Below, in pieces: positions 15,099-22,952 of a stretch of 48,207 nucleotides of DNA (position 1 is the first letter of the stretch; the number at the start of each line of letters is the position of its first letter). The position numbers and the translations under genes were made by a program. The notes under the pieces were generated by a model, which saw only the letters and a program-made list of their open reading frames with translations, was not told the DNA's origin and did no database searches. The stretch covers positions 1 through 48,207 of the forward strand of contig SUWK01000014.1 in the NCBI GenBank assembly GCA_015061525.1, written 5' to 3'. Source of the DNA: Lentisphaerota bacterium (GTDB lineage: Bacteria; Verrucomicrobiota; Lentisphaeria; Victivallales; Victivallaceae).

Positions 15099-16265
15099 AT
15101 GGACACATATCCGGCAAATTATCCCAATGATCCGGTAAAAATAAAATCTTTTTTCTTTCGTTTTCTGAGTCCGCAGAAAAAACTTTATTCACTTACTGTT
15201 TGTGCCGGACGCTCTTATGATGACAAAAATGTTTATCCTGTCTTTTCAGAGGGTGGCAAGGTTGTAAAAAACCGTTTTCTCGTTTTTACATCACAAGATT
15301 ATTGTTATCATGTAAAACGGAATCGCGGGGTCATTGTCAGACAAGATGGAAATTGGTTCTCCGGCACCTTTAATGCCAATAAGAAGCCTATTTCAGGGAT
15401 ATTATGTAGAAATGGTTATCTCACTTTCTATTTCTTGCGGATACCCCTGTTCAACACCGGTGCTTTGATCCGCTGTTTCCTTAGCTATGCAGCCATTTTT
15501 GCCGTGATTTATTTTGTTCTGCCCCAATTAAATGTTTTTAAGGAAAATAATATTTTCGCCAGATTGGGAATGTTGAGACACAAGGCTCCGAAGGTCGTAA
15601 CGGTCGATTATTCAAAACTGGATCCGGATGATCCGGTAGAGCAGTGGCGTCCCAAAAAGGATTTGCCGGGAATACTCGGTGTTTTTATGCAGGAAGCTGT
15701 CGACAAATATGTGCAGGGAAAAGAACTCGCCGCAAAAGGAAAGCACGATGAAGCCGGCAATTTATTTATCGAATCATCCTCCAAAGGCTTTGTCCCGGCT
15801 GATTACCGTTTGGGAATGTATTCATTGAAAGGCAGTCCTGACAAAAAGATACACGCGAATGGGGAAAATGCGAAACTCTTTTTTGCACTTGCCGCCGCCA
15901 AAGGACACGTCCCGTCGCAATTCCGCCTGGCAAAATGTTTCTTGCAGGGAATCGGGACCCAAAAGAGTATGAAGCTGGCAAAATATTGGGGATATAAATC
16001 TGCTGTTGCAGGCTTTGTCCCTGCGCAGCGGCTGCTTGGTATCATGCTGCTTGAAGGGGATCAAAAAAGCAAACAGCAGGCGGTTCAGTGGCTTTTGTGC
16101 GCTGCGTATCAGGGGGATCGTGAAGCGCAATATCAGTTGAGTCAATGTTATCTGACTGGGAATGGAGTTCCGGCAGAGAGGAGAAAATCTCTCTATTGGC
16201 GCCGGTTGAGTCAGAAAAACGGAAATAAAAAAGCTCTGCAAAAAGTAAATAAAACAAAAAAATAG
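15099..16265 (+). CDS. Membrane protein with Sel1-like repeats
   Basis: 388 residues. A hydrophobic segment near 125-150 (SYAAIFAVIYFVLPQL) predicts one membrane span, with no signal peptide. The second half (about 205-380) contains Sel1/TPR-like helical repeats: ADYRLGMYSLKG, SQFRLAKCFLQGIGT, AQRLLGIMLLEG, AQYQLSQCYLTGNGV. These domains usually scaffold protein complexes. The SD AAAGGA lies 10 nt before the ATG. It is followed by two small membrane-protein genes with almost no spacing, so the three probably form an operon and may act together in the envelope. Confidence 0.78.
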   Translation: MDTYPANYPNDPVKIKSFFFRFLSPQKKLYSLTVCAGRSYDDKNVYPVFSEGGKVVKNRFLVFTSQDYCYHVKRNRGVIVRQDGNWFSGTFNANKKPISGILCRNGYLTFYFLRIPLFNTGALIRCFLSYAAIFAVIYFVLPQLNVFKENNIFARLGMLRHKAPKVVTVDYSKLDPDDPVEQWRPKKDLPGILGVFMQEAVDKYVQGKELAAKGKHDEAGNLFIESSSKGFVPADYRLGMYSLKGSPDKKIHANGENAKLFFALAAAKGHVPSQFRLAKCFLQGIGTQKSMKLAKYWGYKSAVAGFVPAQRLLGIMLLEGDQKSKQQAVQWLLCAAYQGDREAQYQLSQCYLTGNGVPAERRKSLYWRRLSQKNGNKKALQKVNKTKK

Positions 16266-16271
16266 GAGAAG

Positions 16272-16628
16272 ATGATGAGCAAAGAACGGAATAAATTTTC
16301 TCTGTTTTTATGGAGTTATATCATTGGTGTAAACGGAATATTGCTGGTTTCGTTCTTCGCCGCCTTTTTCTATTGTTCATTTCAGTTTGTGACACTCTGG
16401 AACAAAAGATCTGATTTCACTTACCTTAAAGTCTCTGAACAAAAAAAAGAAGAGGCTGAAGCTGCAGAAAAGAGGATCCGTCAGCAGGACGAGGCTGTGG
16501 TTGATTCTGATACCTCATATGATCCTAATGACCTCCGGGTTCCGGAAGATATGATGAAAAAAGCAAAAAAACAATTTTTTGAAAAGGGTGCTGCTGATAA
16601 TATCGTTCATAGAAAGGAGATGGAATAA
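16272..16628 (+). CDS. Small membrane protein with coiled-coil tail
   Basis: 118 residues. One strong transmembrane segment (about 10-40, IIGVNGILLVSFFAAFFYC) is followed by a charged, coiled-coil-prone stretch (SEQKKEEAEAAEKRIRQQ) and a polar tail. No known family is recognised. A good SD (AGGAGA) precedes the ATG, and the second Met codon is an alternative start. The stop overlaps the next start by one base (TAATG). Confidence 0.65.
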   Translation: MMSKERNKFSLFLWSYIIGVNGILLVSFFAAFFYCSFQFVTLWNKRSDFTYLKVSEQKKEEAEAAEKRIRQQDEAVVDSDTSYDPNDLRVPEDMMKKAKKQFFEKGAADNIVHRKEME

Positions 16629-17251
16629 TGTTTTCATTTTTAGATCCTTTGCAGATATTGGTATTTGAAATAGATGATTTGATTTTCGGCAGACGTAAAA
16701 TAAATTATTCGCCTGCTAAGCGTATGTTGATACTCCCCTTTATCACCGGTGTTCTGACTGCGTTTTTCTTTGTGATAATGGTTTTCTTTTCCAATGTTCA
16801 CCAGTCCCATGTGCTGTCGATGTGTTACTGTCTGCTGGGAGCTGCCGTGTCGCTGAATCTCATTTTTTACACCCCGCACATCGTCATGCTGCGTAATATT
16901 TTTGCAAAGGTCGGCTATGTGATTTTCTGCGTGACCGTCAGCGGTATTGCTGTGGTGATGACATTTGTGCTGATAGCGTTGATTTTGCTGCTGGCTATCG
17001 TGCTTCTTGCACTGCGGCTGCTGCTGTTTTCCGCCGCAGAAAAATCCTCGGCAGGCGTCGGTTGGTGCAGTGGCGGCGGCGGTGACGGCGGCGGCGGCGG
17101 CAGTTCTTTTGTCAGAAAAGATCAGGATTGTTACGATCTTGATAACGGAGATCGGGTTGAATACAGTCCCATGACAGGAAATTATATCAGCACCAATCCG
17201 CTATTCCCCACCGAATATGCAAAAGATGGCAACGAATTCAGCCAGTTGTAA
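16628..17251 (+). CDS. Multi-span membrane protein with glycine-rich segment
   Basis: 207 residues with about four transmembrane helices between 30 and 135 (for example LPFITGVLTAFFFVIMVFF and VMTFVLIALILLLAIVLLA). A C-S-G4-D-G5-S-S segment follows and then a polar C-terminal tail. The glycine run is encoded by a GGC-rich tract at about 17070-17105. No family assigned. It is the last gene of the 15099-17251 operon and lies directly before the right-hand repeats. Confidence 0.65.
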   Translation: MFSFLDPLQILVFEIDDLIFGRRKINYSPAKRMLILPFITGVLTAFFFVIMVFFSNVHQSHVLSMCYCLLGAAVSLNLIFYTPHIVMLRNIFAKVGYVIFCVTVSGIAVVMTFVLIALILLLAIVLLALRLLLFSAAEKSSAGVGWCSGGGGDGGGGGSSFVRKDQDCYDLDNGDRVEYSPMTGNYISTNPLFPTEYAKDGNEFSQL

Positions 17252-17334
17252 AGCTTCCTTTGGAGAATCACACTTCATAGCGGAATGAAATGGCTTGCCG
17301 CGGCGTAATGAAATGAAGACGGGAGCTGCTTCAT
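17252..17334. other. Array-like sequence before the right 130-bp repeat
   Basis: Contains ATAGCGGAATGAAA and ATGAAATGAAGAC pieces that also occur in array A3 near 12295-12340. No gene. Confidence 0.4.
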
Positions 17335-17464
17335 ATTTGCGAAATTACCGATTTTATGACCTCTTTCCTCAAATATAGGTGCAGTTGATTACCTCTGCAC
17401 CCGATATTGAAATAACTGCGGGATAATGACCTGTTGCTGATTTTTCTATATTTCTGCAAAGCAG
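17335..17464. repeat. 130-bp direct repeat, right copy
   Basis: Same orientation as 12583-12711, with scattered substitutions concentrated in the first third. It separates the 17251 gene end from array A4. Confidence 0.9.
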
Positions 17465-17465
17465 T

Positions 17466-17781
17466 GGCAGAGGTCGCGTGACCTCCTGCAGCGGAGAATT
17501 TAGGGAGATTTTGTGCGGAAAAGTAGATTTTCAAGGCGGCACAGCCAACCTTTAAGCGAAGCGCAGTAAAAAGAAACACCATCCATACTCCCGACAGGGA
17601 GAAAACTTCACGGGCAGCGTAGCTGACCTCTTCACAAGCGGAGCGTCTTAACAAGCAAGTCGGAACGTTTTTAGTGAAGAGCGGCTTCGCCGCGTGAAGA
17701 TGTGAAGTTGAGCCTGACGGCTCAGTGAAGTGAAGACTTGCGTCTTCGTTATTTTTTTGCCTTGAAATCAAGGCAAAAAAA
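17466..17781. repeat. Hairpin array A4 downstream of tRNA-His
   Basis: Inverted repeats include GAGGTC-GCGT-GACCTC, GCGGC-TTC-GCCGC, TGAGCC-TGAC-GGCTCA, GAAGAC-TTGC-GTCTTC and TTTTTTGCCTTGA-AA-TCAAGGCAAAAAA. Spacers are TGAAG-type. The part at 17660-17770 matches array A3, but the last palindrome has different arm bases that still pair. The array abuts the encoded CCA of tRNA-His. Confidence 0.85.
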
Positions 17782-17859
17782 TGGGGTGGTAGACCGGACT
17801 TGAACCGGCGACCTCCTGGGCCACAACCAGGCGCTCTGACCAACTGAGCTACAACCACC
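17782..17859 (-). tRNA. tRNA-His (anticodon GTG), CCA encoded
   Basis: The minus-strand cloverleaf has anticodon arm CCTGG-TTGTGGC-CCAGG (anticodon GTG), T arm GCCGG-TTCAAGT-CCGGT, and D arm GCTC/GAGC. The extra 5' G pairs with discriminator C73, as expected for bacterial tRNA-His, and CCA is encoded (17782-17784). The acceptor stem appears to have one U-U mismatch at pair 6-67. Confidence 0.93.
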
Positions 17860-17878
17860 ATTATGCTTGCTGTTTTAT

Positions 17879-17907
17879 AAAATAGCTCCAAAATCCCCTT
17901 TTTTCAA
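17879..17907 (-). promoter_or_regulatory. Promoter of tRNA-His
   Basis: On the minus strand TTGAAA (17902-17907) and TATTTT (17879-17884) are 17 nt apart. The -10 ends 19 nt before the tRNA 5' end. Confidence 0.55.
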
Positions 17908-18059
17908 GTGATTTTCTCAAAAAAAGCTGAAAGTTGTGAAAAAATATGGAAAAATCCGTATAAAGCACTTGCATTTTTGCCATATGCATGTTCCATTATA
18001 CGCAGAGAGAATACAAGCCGGGTTTTTCAAGCCGGAAAAATGAATTCAGGAGCCAATTG

Positions 18060-18431
18060 ATGAAGTATTATACCGAAGACCACGAGTGGGTCGAGATTAT
18101 CGGAGAAACCGCAATCGTCGGTATTTCGCAGTTCGCCATTGAAGAGTATGGCGAAGTCAGTTCTATTGAACTTCCAGAGGAGGGTGACGACTTTATTATC
18201 GGAGACCGCCTCTGTAATATGGAGACCGACCGGTACTCTGTTGAACTGTGCGCTCCCATCGGCGGTTCAATTTCCAAAGTCAACGAAGCTCTCGAAGATG
18301 AACCTGAATTGCTCACCGAATCTCCGGAAGATAAGGGGTGGATCTGCCGTCTGGTGGATTTCGATGCTTCCGAACTTGACGATATGATGAACGAAGACGA
18401 TTATTACAAGTATCTTGATACTTTGGAATAA
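18060..18431 (+). CDS. Glycine cleavage H-protein-like protein lacking the lipoyl lysine
   Basis: 123 residues. The length and fold match GcvH (TEDHEWVE near the start, AIVGISQFAIEEYGEVSSIELPE, then ALEDEPELLTESPEDKGWICRL). In true GcvH a lysine in ESVKAASD carries lipoate. Here the aligned segment is METDRYSVELCAP with Arg58 (CGG) in the lysine position. It therefore probably cannot be lipoylated, unless a different residue is used. The ATG at 18060 has a strong AGGAG and begins at the conserved N-terminus. HPr follows after 23 nt. No gcvT or gcvP is nearby. Role unknown: an adapted carrier or a regulatory protein. Confidence 0.8.
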   Translation: MKYYTEDHEWVEIIGETAIVGISQFAIEEYGEVSSIELPEEGDDFIIGDRLCNMETDRYSVELCAPIGGSISKVNEALEDEPELLTESPEDKGWICRLVDFDASELDDMMNEDDYYKYLDTLE

Positions 18432-18454
18432 GCATCTTGCCGGGGGGGGGAATC

Positions 18455-18739
18455 ATGCAGGAACGGGTCGTGACCGTCCGGAACAGTGCCGGTATCCACT
18501 GCCGTCCGTCCGGAGTTATTCTTACTGCAATCAAAAATGAGTTTCCGGATCACTGCATCCAGCTGCTGACTGCAGACGGTGAAACTGTTGAAGTTGACAG
18601 TATGCTGGCTCTGATCTCCCTTGCCCTGACCAAAGGAACCTCCGTTACTTTGCAGATCGAGGGGATCGATGAGGAGCGCGCCATCAAACGGATCGGGGAT
18701 CTCTTCGAGTTTGAATTTGACTTTCCTCCCAGAAAATGA
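18455..18739 (+). CDS. HPr-like phosphocarrier protein
   Basis: 94 residues. The phosphorylatable histidine is His15 in SAGIHCRPSG (consensus GIHARPA), and a serine at the HprK site is Ser49 (VDSMLALISLAL). HPr passes phosphate in the PTS or acts as a regulatory protein when Ser-phosphorylated. The ATG at 18455 is preferred over a frame starting at 18437 because the family N-terminus is here. A nine-G run (18442-18450) sits in the ribosome-site position. It lies between the H-protein-like gene and a membrane glycosyltransferase, with which it overlaps (ATGA). No other PTS gene is seen. Confidence 0.85.
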   Translation: MQERVVTVRNSAGIHCRPSGVILTAIKNEFPDHCIQLLTADGETVEVDSMLALISLALTKGTSVTLQIEGIDEERAIKRIGDLFEFEFDFPPRK

Positions 18740-20523
18740 TCAAAAGTTTGGTTGATAAAATAAAATCTTCGCCGGAAAAGTGGATTTTCCGGATTTTGGC
18801 CGCAACAGCTCTGCTGCTGCGGTTCGAATATTTACGGGAGTTCGCCTGTGAGGTACACTTCCCCTTTGCCATCGGTCCGGATGTTCAGGAATATGACGAA
18901 CGGGCGCGGGAGCTGCTCCGGGGGATAATATTTCCTGCGGAACCGGAAATCCATGCTCCGCTCTACAGTTTTTTCCTTGCTTTCTGGTATAAGATCACAA
19001 ATTTTTCCATCGGGGCTGTCCGCGCGGTACAGCTCCTGCTGAATTGGGCGGCATTTGTTGCTTTGGCAGAGTTGATACGCCGGTTATCCAAGTCATGGAA
19101 ATTGGCTTTGATCTTTCTGTTTTTTTCCCTTTTTACTCCGGTGCTGTTCTTTCATCAGGCGGAATTGATTTCAGAATCTCTGCTCGCTCCGCTGCTCGCT
19201 GTTTTTTTCTGGCAGATTTATTTTGCCAAAGATGATCCGCGTGTTTTTTTCAGTGCGGGGATCACTTTGGGCCTTGCCGTTGCAACTCACGGTTTGATGC
19301 TCTTTTTCCTTGCTGCCGAAGCCGGATACTTTGCCGTAAAGAAGCAGTGGAAAAAATTTTTTCTGCTTTCTGCCGGTGCCGGGATTATCATCGCCGGGAT
19401 CATTGTTGTAAAATCTGTCCATTATCAAAAATTCACCCCACTGCAGAGCAACTCATTTTATAATCTCTGGATCGGACACAACCCGGAGGCTTCCGGCGGC
19501 TGTTATCTGCGCTCCGGGCAATGGCGCAAAACTCTGGAACGTGCCAAAGCCGAAGCTGTCGGACGCGGAATTTCAGAAAACCGGCTTTTTGCCGGAAAGA
19601 TTTGGACTTTTTACCTGAATGAACCGGGAAAGCTGCTGATTTTACCAGTCAGGAAACTTTGTCTGCTGCTTGCTCCGGATGAACCGGTTGCCGGGGCAGA
19701 CAGTGAACGGTTGATCCGGCTCACTCCGGTGCAGTGTTGGGGGGCAGGGATGATGGCGGCAGTTCTGCTGTCCGCTCTTGCCGGAATATATTTTGCATGG
19801 CACAGGAAAGAGACGGTATTCATTCACTTCTATTTACTTGCCGGAGCATTGAGTGCCGGTCTGCTGCTGACGGTGGTTTCCGGACGTTACCGGCAGGGGA
19901 TGATGCCGGGAATATTGCTGTTTGCGGCACTGGGGGCGTACCATTTGGGAAAAAAAGTGTGGGTGATCGTCGTTCCTGCGGTGTGTGCCGGAGGTTTGTT
20001 TATCACAGCGGCAGCGACCCTGCCGTGGAGAATTTATCCGGAGGCAAGTTCTATTATCGGAGAAGCGTATTTCCGGCAGAAAAAGTGGGACACCGCATGG
20101 TTGTATTTGAGTTCTGCTTCATCTGAAATCAATGAACCTGAACGCTTTGAAAATATGCTCGGAGCCATCGCCGAAGAGAGAAATGAACTGTTTGAGGCGG
20201 AGTCCCGTTACCGCCGTGCCGTGAACTCGGTACCGGATCATCCGGCGGGGTTTCTCAATCTCGGGCACTTGTATTTTTACCATTTTCCGGAACGGCGCAG
20301 CGAGGCTCTGGAGTTGATTTCTGAAGCGTTGAAACGTGATCCGGCATTGCCGTCAGCTTATGATATGCTGGGGCAGCATGCTGCTCAGCACGGCGATATT
20401 TCCGGAGCATTGGAAAGGTTTGAAACGGCTCTTGCCTATGAGCCGGAAAATGAGTTATACAAGAAAAAAGTTCAAGCGTGCCGGGAAATTCTGGCGCAGA
20501 AAAGAGGAAAAAATGCACTTTGA
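18736..20523 (+). CDS. GT39/ArnT-like membrane glycosyltransferase with C-terminal TPRs
   Basis: 595 residues. About ten hydrophobic segments lie in the first 430 residues. The first loop has GPDVQEYDERARELL, resembling the acidic catalytic loop of PMT/ArnT-type (GT-C) enzymes that use polyprenyl-phosphate sugars. Residues about 440-590 form TPR repeats (AEERNELFEAESRYRRAV; FLNLGHLYFYHFPERRSEAL; LERFETALAYEPEN). It probably glycosylates a protein or lipid on the outer face of the inner membrane. The start overlaps the HPr stop as ATGA. The end overlaps the next gene by 11 bp. Confidence 0.75.
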   Translation: MIKSLVDKIKSSPEKWIFRILAATALLLRFEYLREFACEVHFPFAIGPDVQEYDERARELLRGIIFPAEPEIHAPLYSFFLAFWYKITNFSIGAVRAVQLLLNWAAFVALAELIRRLSKSWKLALIFLFFSLFTPVLFFHQAELISESLLAPLLAVFFWQIYFAKDDPRVFFSAGITLGLAVATHGLMLFFLAAEAGYFAVKKQWKKFFLLSAGAGIIIAGIIVVKSVHYQKFTPLQSNSFYNLWIGHNPEASGGCYLRSGQWRKTLERAKAEAVGRGISENRLFAGKIWTFYLNEPGKLLILPVRKLCLLLAPDEPVAGADSERLIRLTPVQCWGAGMMAAVLLSALAGIYFAWHRKETVFIHFYLLAGALSAGLLLTVVSGRYRQGMMPGILLFAALGAYHLGKKVWVIVVPAVCAGGLFITAAATLPWRIYPEASSIIGEAYFRQKKWDTAWLYLSSASSEINEPERFENMLGAIAEERNELFEAESRYRRAVNSVPDHPAGFLNLGHLYFYHFPERRSEALELISEALKRDPALPSAYDMLGQHAAQHGDISGALERFETALAYEPENELYKKKVQACREILAQKRGKNAL

Positions 20524-20869
20524 TACACTTGTTATTGCCAAAACTGTCGGTCTTTTGATCCTGTCCAACTGCTTTATGACTTATGCGTGGTACGGACATC
20601 TGAAAAATCTCGGTTCCAAGCCGCTGATCGTAGCGGTGCTTATCAGTTGGGGCATCGCCTTTTTTGAGTACCTCATTCAGGTGCCGGCGAACCGTATCGG
20701 TCATGAGGGTAATATTTCACTTGCACAGCTGAAGATCATGCAGGAGGTGATTTCTCTGTCGGTTTTCGTGCCGTTCAGTGTATTGTTCATAGGGGAACAA
20801 TTGCGCTGGAATTTCCTCTTTGCCGGGTTGTGTATGGTCGGTGCCGTCTTCTTCATTTTCAAAGGATGA
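20513..20869 (+). CDS. DUF486 (DMT-like) small membrane protein
   Basis: 118 residues, four predicted membrane spans. It matches the DUF486 pattern: FMTYAWYGHLK, then WGIAFFEYLIQVPANRIGH, then LAQLKIMQEVISL, ending in a last span. The family belongs to the drug/metabolite transporter fold and has no settled function. The SD AGAGGA lies within the end of the glycosyltransferase gene, so the two are probably co-transcribed. Confidence 0.85.
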   Translation: MHFDTLVIAKTVGLLILSNCFMTYAWYGHLKNLGSKPLIVAVLISWGIAFFEYLIQVPANRIGHEGNISLAQLKIMQEVISLSVFVPFSVLFIGEQLRWNFLFAGLCMVGAVFFIFKG

Positions 20870-20914
20870 TACGTCAGGAAGTAATTAAAAACTGAAAAAT
20901 CATACGATTGTTCC

Positions 20915-20943
20915 TTGTATTTAAGTTGTTTCAGTGATATATT
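20915..20943 (+). promoter_or_regulatory. Promoter of the LacI gene at 20999
   Basis: TTGTAT (20915-20920) and TATATT (20938-20943) are 17 nt apart. Confidence 0.55.
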
Positions 20944-20960
20944 ATTTTTTATAAAGTTGG

Positions 20961-20972
20961 TTCAACGTTGAA
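20961..20972. promoter_or_regulatory. LacI-type operator TTCAACGTTGAA
   Basis: A perfect 12-bp palindrome with the central CG typical of LacI/GalR operators. It lies 17 bp downstream of the -10 and 26 bp before the start codon. It is well placed for autorepression. Confidence 0.65.
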
Positions 20973-20998
20973 TCAAATAGTGATAAGGAACAGTTCTC

Positions 20999-21988
20999 AT
21001 GGTCACTTTGAAAGACATTGCCAATCGGCTTGGAGTATCTATCCGCACGGTATCTCATGCAGTCAATAACAGCGGGCGTCTTTCAGATAAGACCCGCAAG
21101 CTGATTTTGGAAACTGTGGCGGAGATGGGGTATTTCCCTGATGCAGCCGCCCGTTCGCTGGTGACTCACAAAAGCCGTCTGATCGGAGTTATGGTGCCGT
21201 TTCTGTCCACCAGTTTCTACGGAGCGATCATCAGCGGTCTGGAGGAGGTTGCCAGACGTTATAACTATACGCTGCTTCTGCTCAATCCGCCGTCAGATGA
21301 TGAAGATTATCTGCAGGTGTGCTATTCAATGATGCAGCGCAAAGTTGACGGTATGATCCTCTATCCGTCGCCGTTGATACGTAAAGCACAGGAGTTTATC
21401 CGCCGGAGCAACGTACCGGTCGTTCAGTTGATGGACTTTGCTCCGGAACTCGGTGAGGTGTCGGTAAAAGTGGAAAACTTTCTGTCCGCCGCAGAAGCGG
21501 TCAGAGAGTTTTACCGTACCGGCTGCCGGAATATCGCTATGATCTCTCATAACAGCAACTCTCCGGAGGTCGCGGAGCGGCACCGGGGATTTCTTGCCGC
21601 AATGGATGAACTTATGCCCGGATGTGAACCGGTGACGCTTGAAAGCGAGGTATCTATCGAAGCTGCTTATTCAGCGGCTGAAAAACTGTTGACGGAGCAT
21701 CCGGAAACTGATGCCGTTTTTGCAGCCAGTGATTTCGCTGCTCTGGGTGTGGCCAAAGCTGCACTGGAACGCGGCAGAAAGATCCCCGAGGATCTTTCTA
21801 TTATTGGTTTTGACAATCTTGATATTGCCGCCGAGCAGCTGCTTTATCCCTTTTCCACCATCGCCCAGCCCAAAGAGGAGATCGGCAGATGCGCCGGAGA
21901 GATGATTTTGAAACTGATCGAGGGAAAAAAGGTGGAGTCGCAAGTACTTCCCGCCCCTCTTATTATACGTAACACGACCCGAAAATAA
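20999..21988 (+). CDS. LacI family transcriptional regulator
   Basis: 329 residues. The N-terminal HTH and hinge (VTLKDIANRLGVSIRTVSHAVNNSG, residues 2-26) is followed by a standard LacI/GalR sugar-sensing domain (SRLIGVMVPFLSTSFYGAI, then DAVFAASDFAALGVAKAAL, then LSIIGFDNLDIAAE). It is 15 nt ahead of a DUF4434 gene and in line with the DUF4838 protein and prepilin P2. It very likely regulates this cluster, as well as itself through the palindrome upstream. Confidence 0.93.
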   Translation: MVTLKDIANRLGVSIRTVSHAVNNSGRLSDKTRKLILETVAEMGYFPDAAARSLVTHKSRLIGVMVPFLSTSFYGAIISGLEEVARRYNYTLLLLNPPSDDEDYLQVCYSMMQRKVDGMILYPSPLIRKAQEFIRRSNVPVVQLMDFAPELGEVSVKVENFLSAAEAVREFYRTGCRNIAMISHNSNSPEVAERHRGFLAAMDELMPGCEPVTLESEVSIEAAYSAAEKLLTEHPETDAVFAASDFAALGVAKAALERGRKIPEDLSIIGFDNLDIAAEQLLYPFSTIAQPKEEIGRCAGEMILKLIEGKKVESQVLPAPLIIRNTTRK

Positions 21989-22003
21989 GGAGATATATAA
22001 AGA

Positions 22004-22930
22004 ATGTTGAAAATTACCGGAACTTTTCTGGATGAAATAAGCTGGGATATCCCGCATCACAATTGGGGTGAAAAGGAGTGGGATCGTGATTTTCAGAGTA
22101 TGAAAGCCATCGGCATTGACACTGTGATCATGATCCGCTGCGGACTGCGCAAATATCTGACTTATCCATCAGAGGTGTTGATGAAACGGGAAAATTGTCT
22201 GCAGCCGTACAGCGATTTGGTGGATATGTTTCTCACGCTGGCGGAAAAGTATGATATGGCGTTTTATTTCGGCACTTACGATGCTGCCAGGCCCATAGAA
22301 AGTGTCAACTTCCAGTGGGAAGTGGATACGAATAAAATGGTCATTGAAGAGGCGTGGCAGCGTTACGGGCACCGCAAGGCTTTCAAAGGTTGGTATTTAA
22401 GCACGGAAATTTCCCACAAGACCGGCAATGTTGCAGAGACTTATGCTGCCATCGGCAGTTTCTGTAAAGCGGTTTCAGGCAATCTGCCGGTGTTGATTTC
22501 CCCATTTATCCACGGAGTGAAAGCCTTTGCTGACCAGGGGATAAAGTCGGAATCCATCGCTCTTGAACAGCACGAAAAAGAGTGGGATGAAATTTTTGAC
22601 TGCATCAAAGGATCCGTGGACAGCATCGCCTTTCAGGATGGTCATGTAGAACTTCAGGAGCTTGAAGATTATCTGCGGATAAATATGGCTCTTGCCCGTA
22701 AATACGATCTTGAGTGTTGGACGAATTGCGAAACCTTTGACCGGGATATGCCGATCCGTTTTCTGCCGGTCAAATGGGAAAAAATGTGGCACAAACTCCG
22801 TGCTGCCGAAGCCGTTGGCATCGAAAAAGCGATCACCTTTGAATTTTCCCATTTCATGAGTCCGAATTCAGCTTATGTACAGGCACACGGTCTTTATGAC
22901 CGTTACCGTGAATATGCAAAATTGATCTGA
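22004..22930 (+). CDS. DUF4434 domain protein
   Basis: 308 residues without a signal peptide. It begins ITGTFLDEISWDIPHHNWG and continues WDRDFQSMKAIGIDTVIMIRCG, a pattern I associate with DUF4434, a predicted TIM-barrel glycoside-hydrolase-like family. An acidic residue in LSTEISH (about 130) may be catalytic. Placed between a LacI regulator and a DUF4838 protein, it probably acts on an oligosaccharide taken into the cell. The activity is not established. Confidence 0.8.
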   Translation: MLKITGTFLDEISWDIPHHNWGEKEWDRDFQSMKAIGIDTVIMIRCGLRKYLTYPSEVLMKRENCLQPYSDLVDMFLTLAEKYDMAFYFGTYDAARPIESVNFQWEVDTNKMVIEEAWQRYGHRKAFKGWYLSTEISHKTGNVAETYAAIGSFCKAVSGNLPVLISPFIHGVKAFADQGIKSESIALEQHEKEWDEIFDCIKGSVDSIAFQDGHVELQELEDYLRINMALARKYDLECWTNCETFDRDMPIRFLPVKWEKMWHKLRAAEAVGIEKAITFEFSHFMSPNSAYVQAHGLYDRYREYAKLI

Positions 22931-22952
22931 TAACCCTGAAAGGAAAATTATT

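Noticed and set aside
17331-17891. Protein gene across the tRNA-His region
   Set aside because: It runs through the tRNA and the hairpin array and has no start signal or family.
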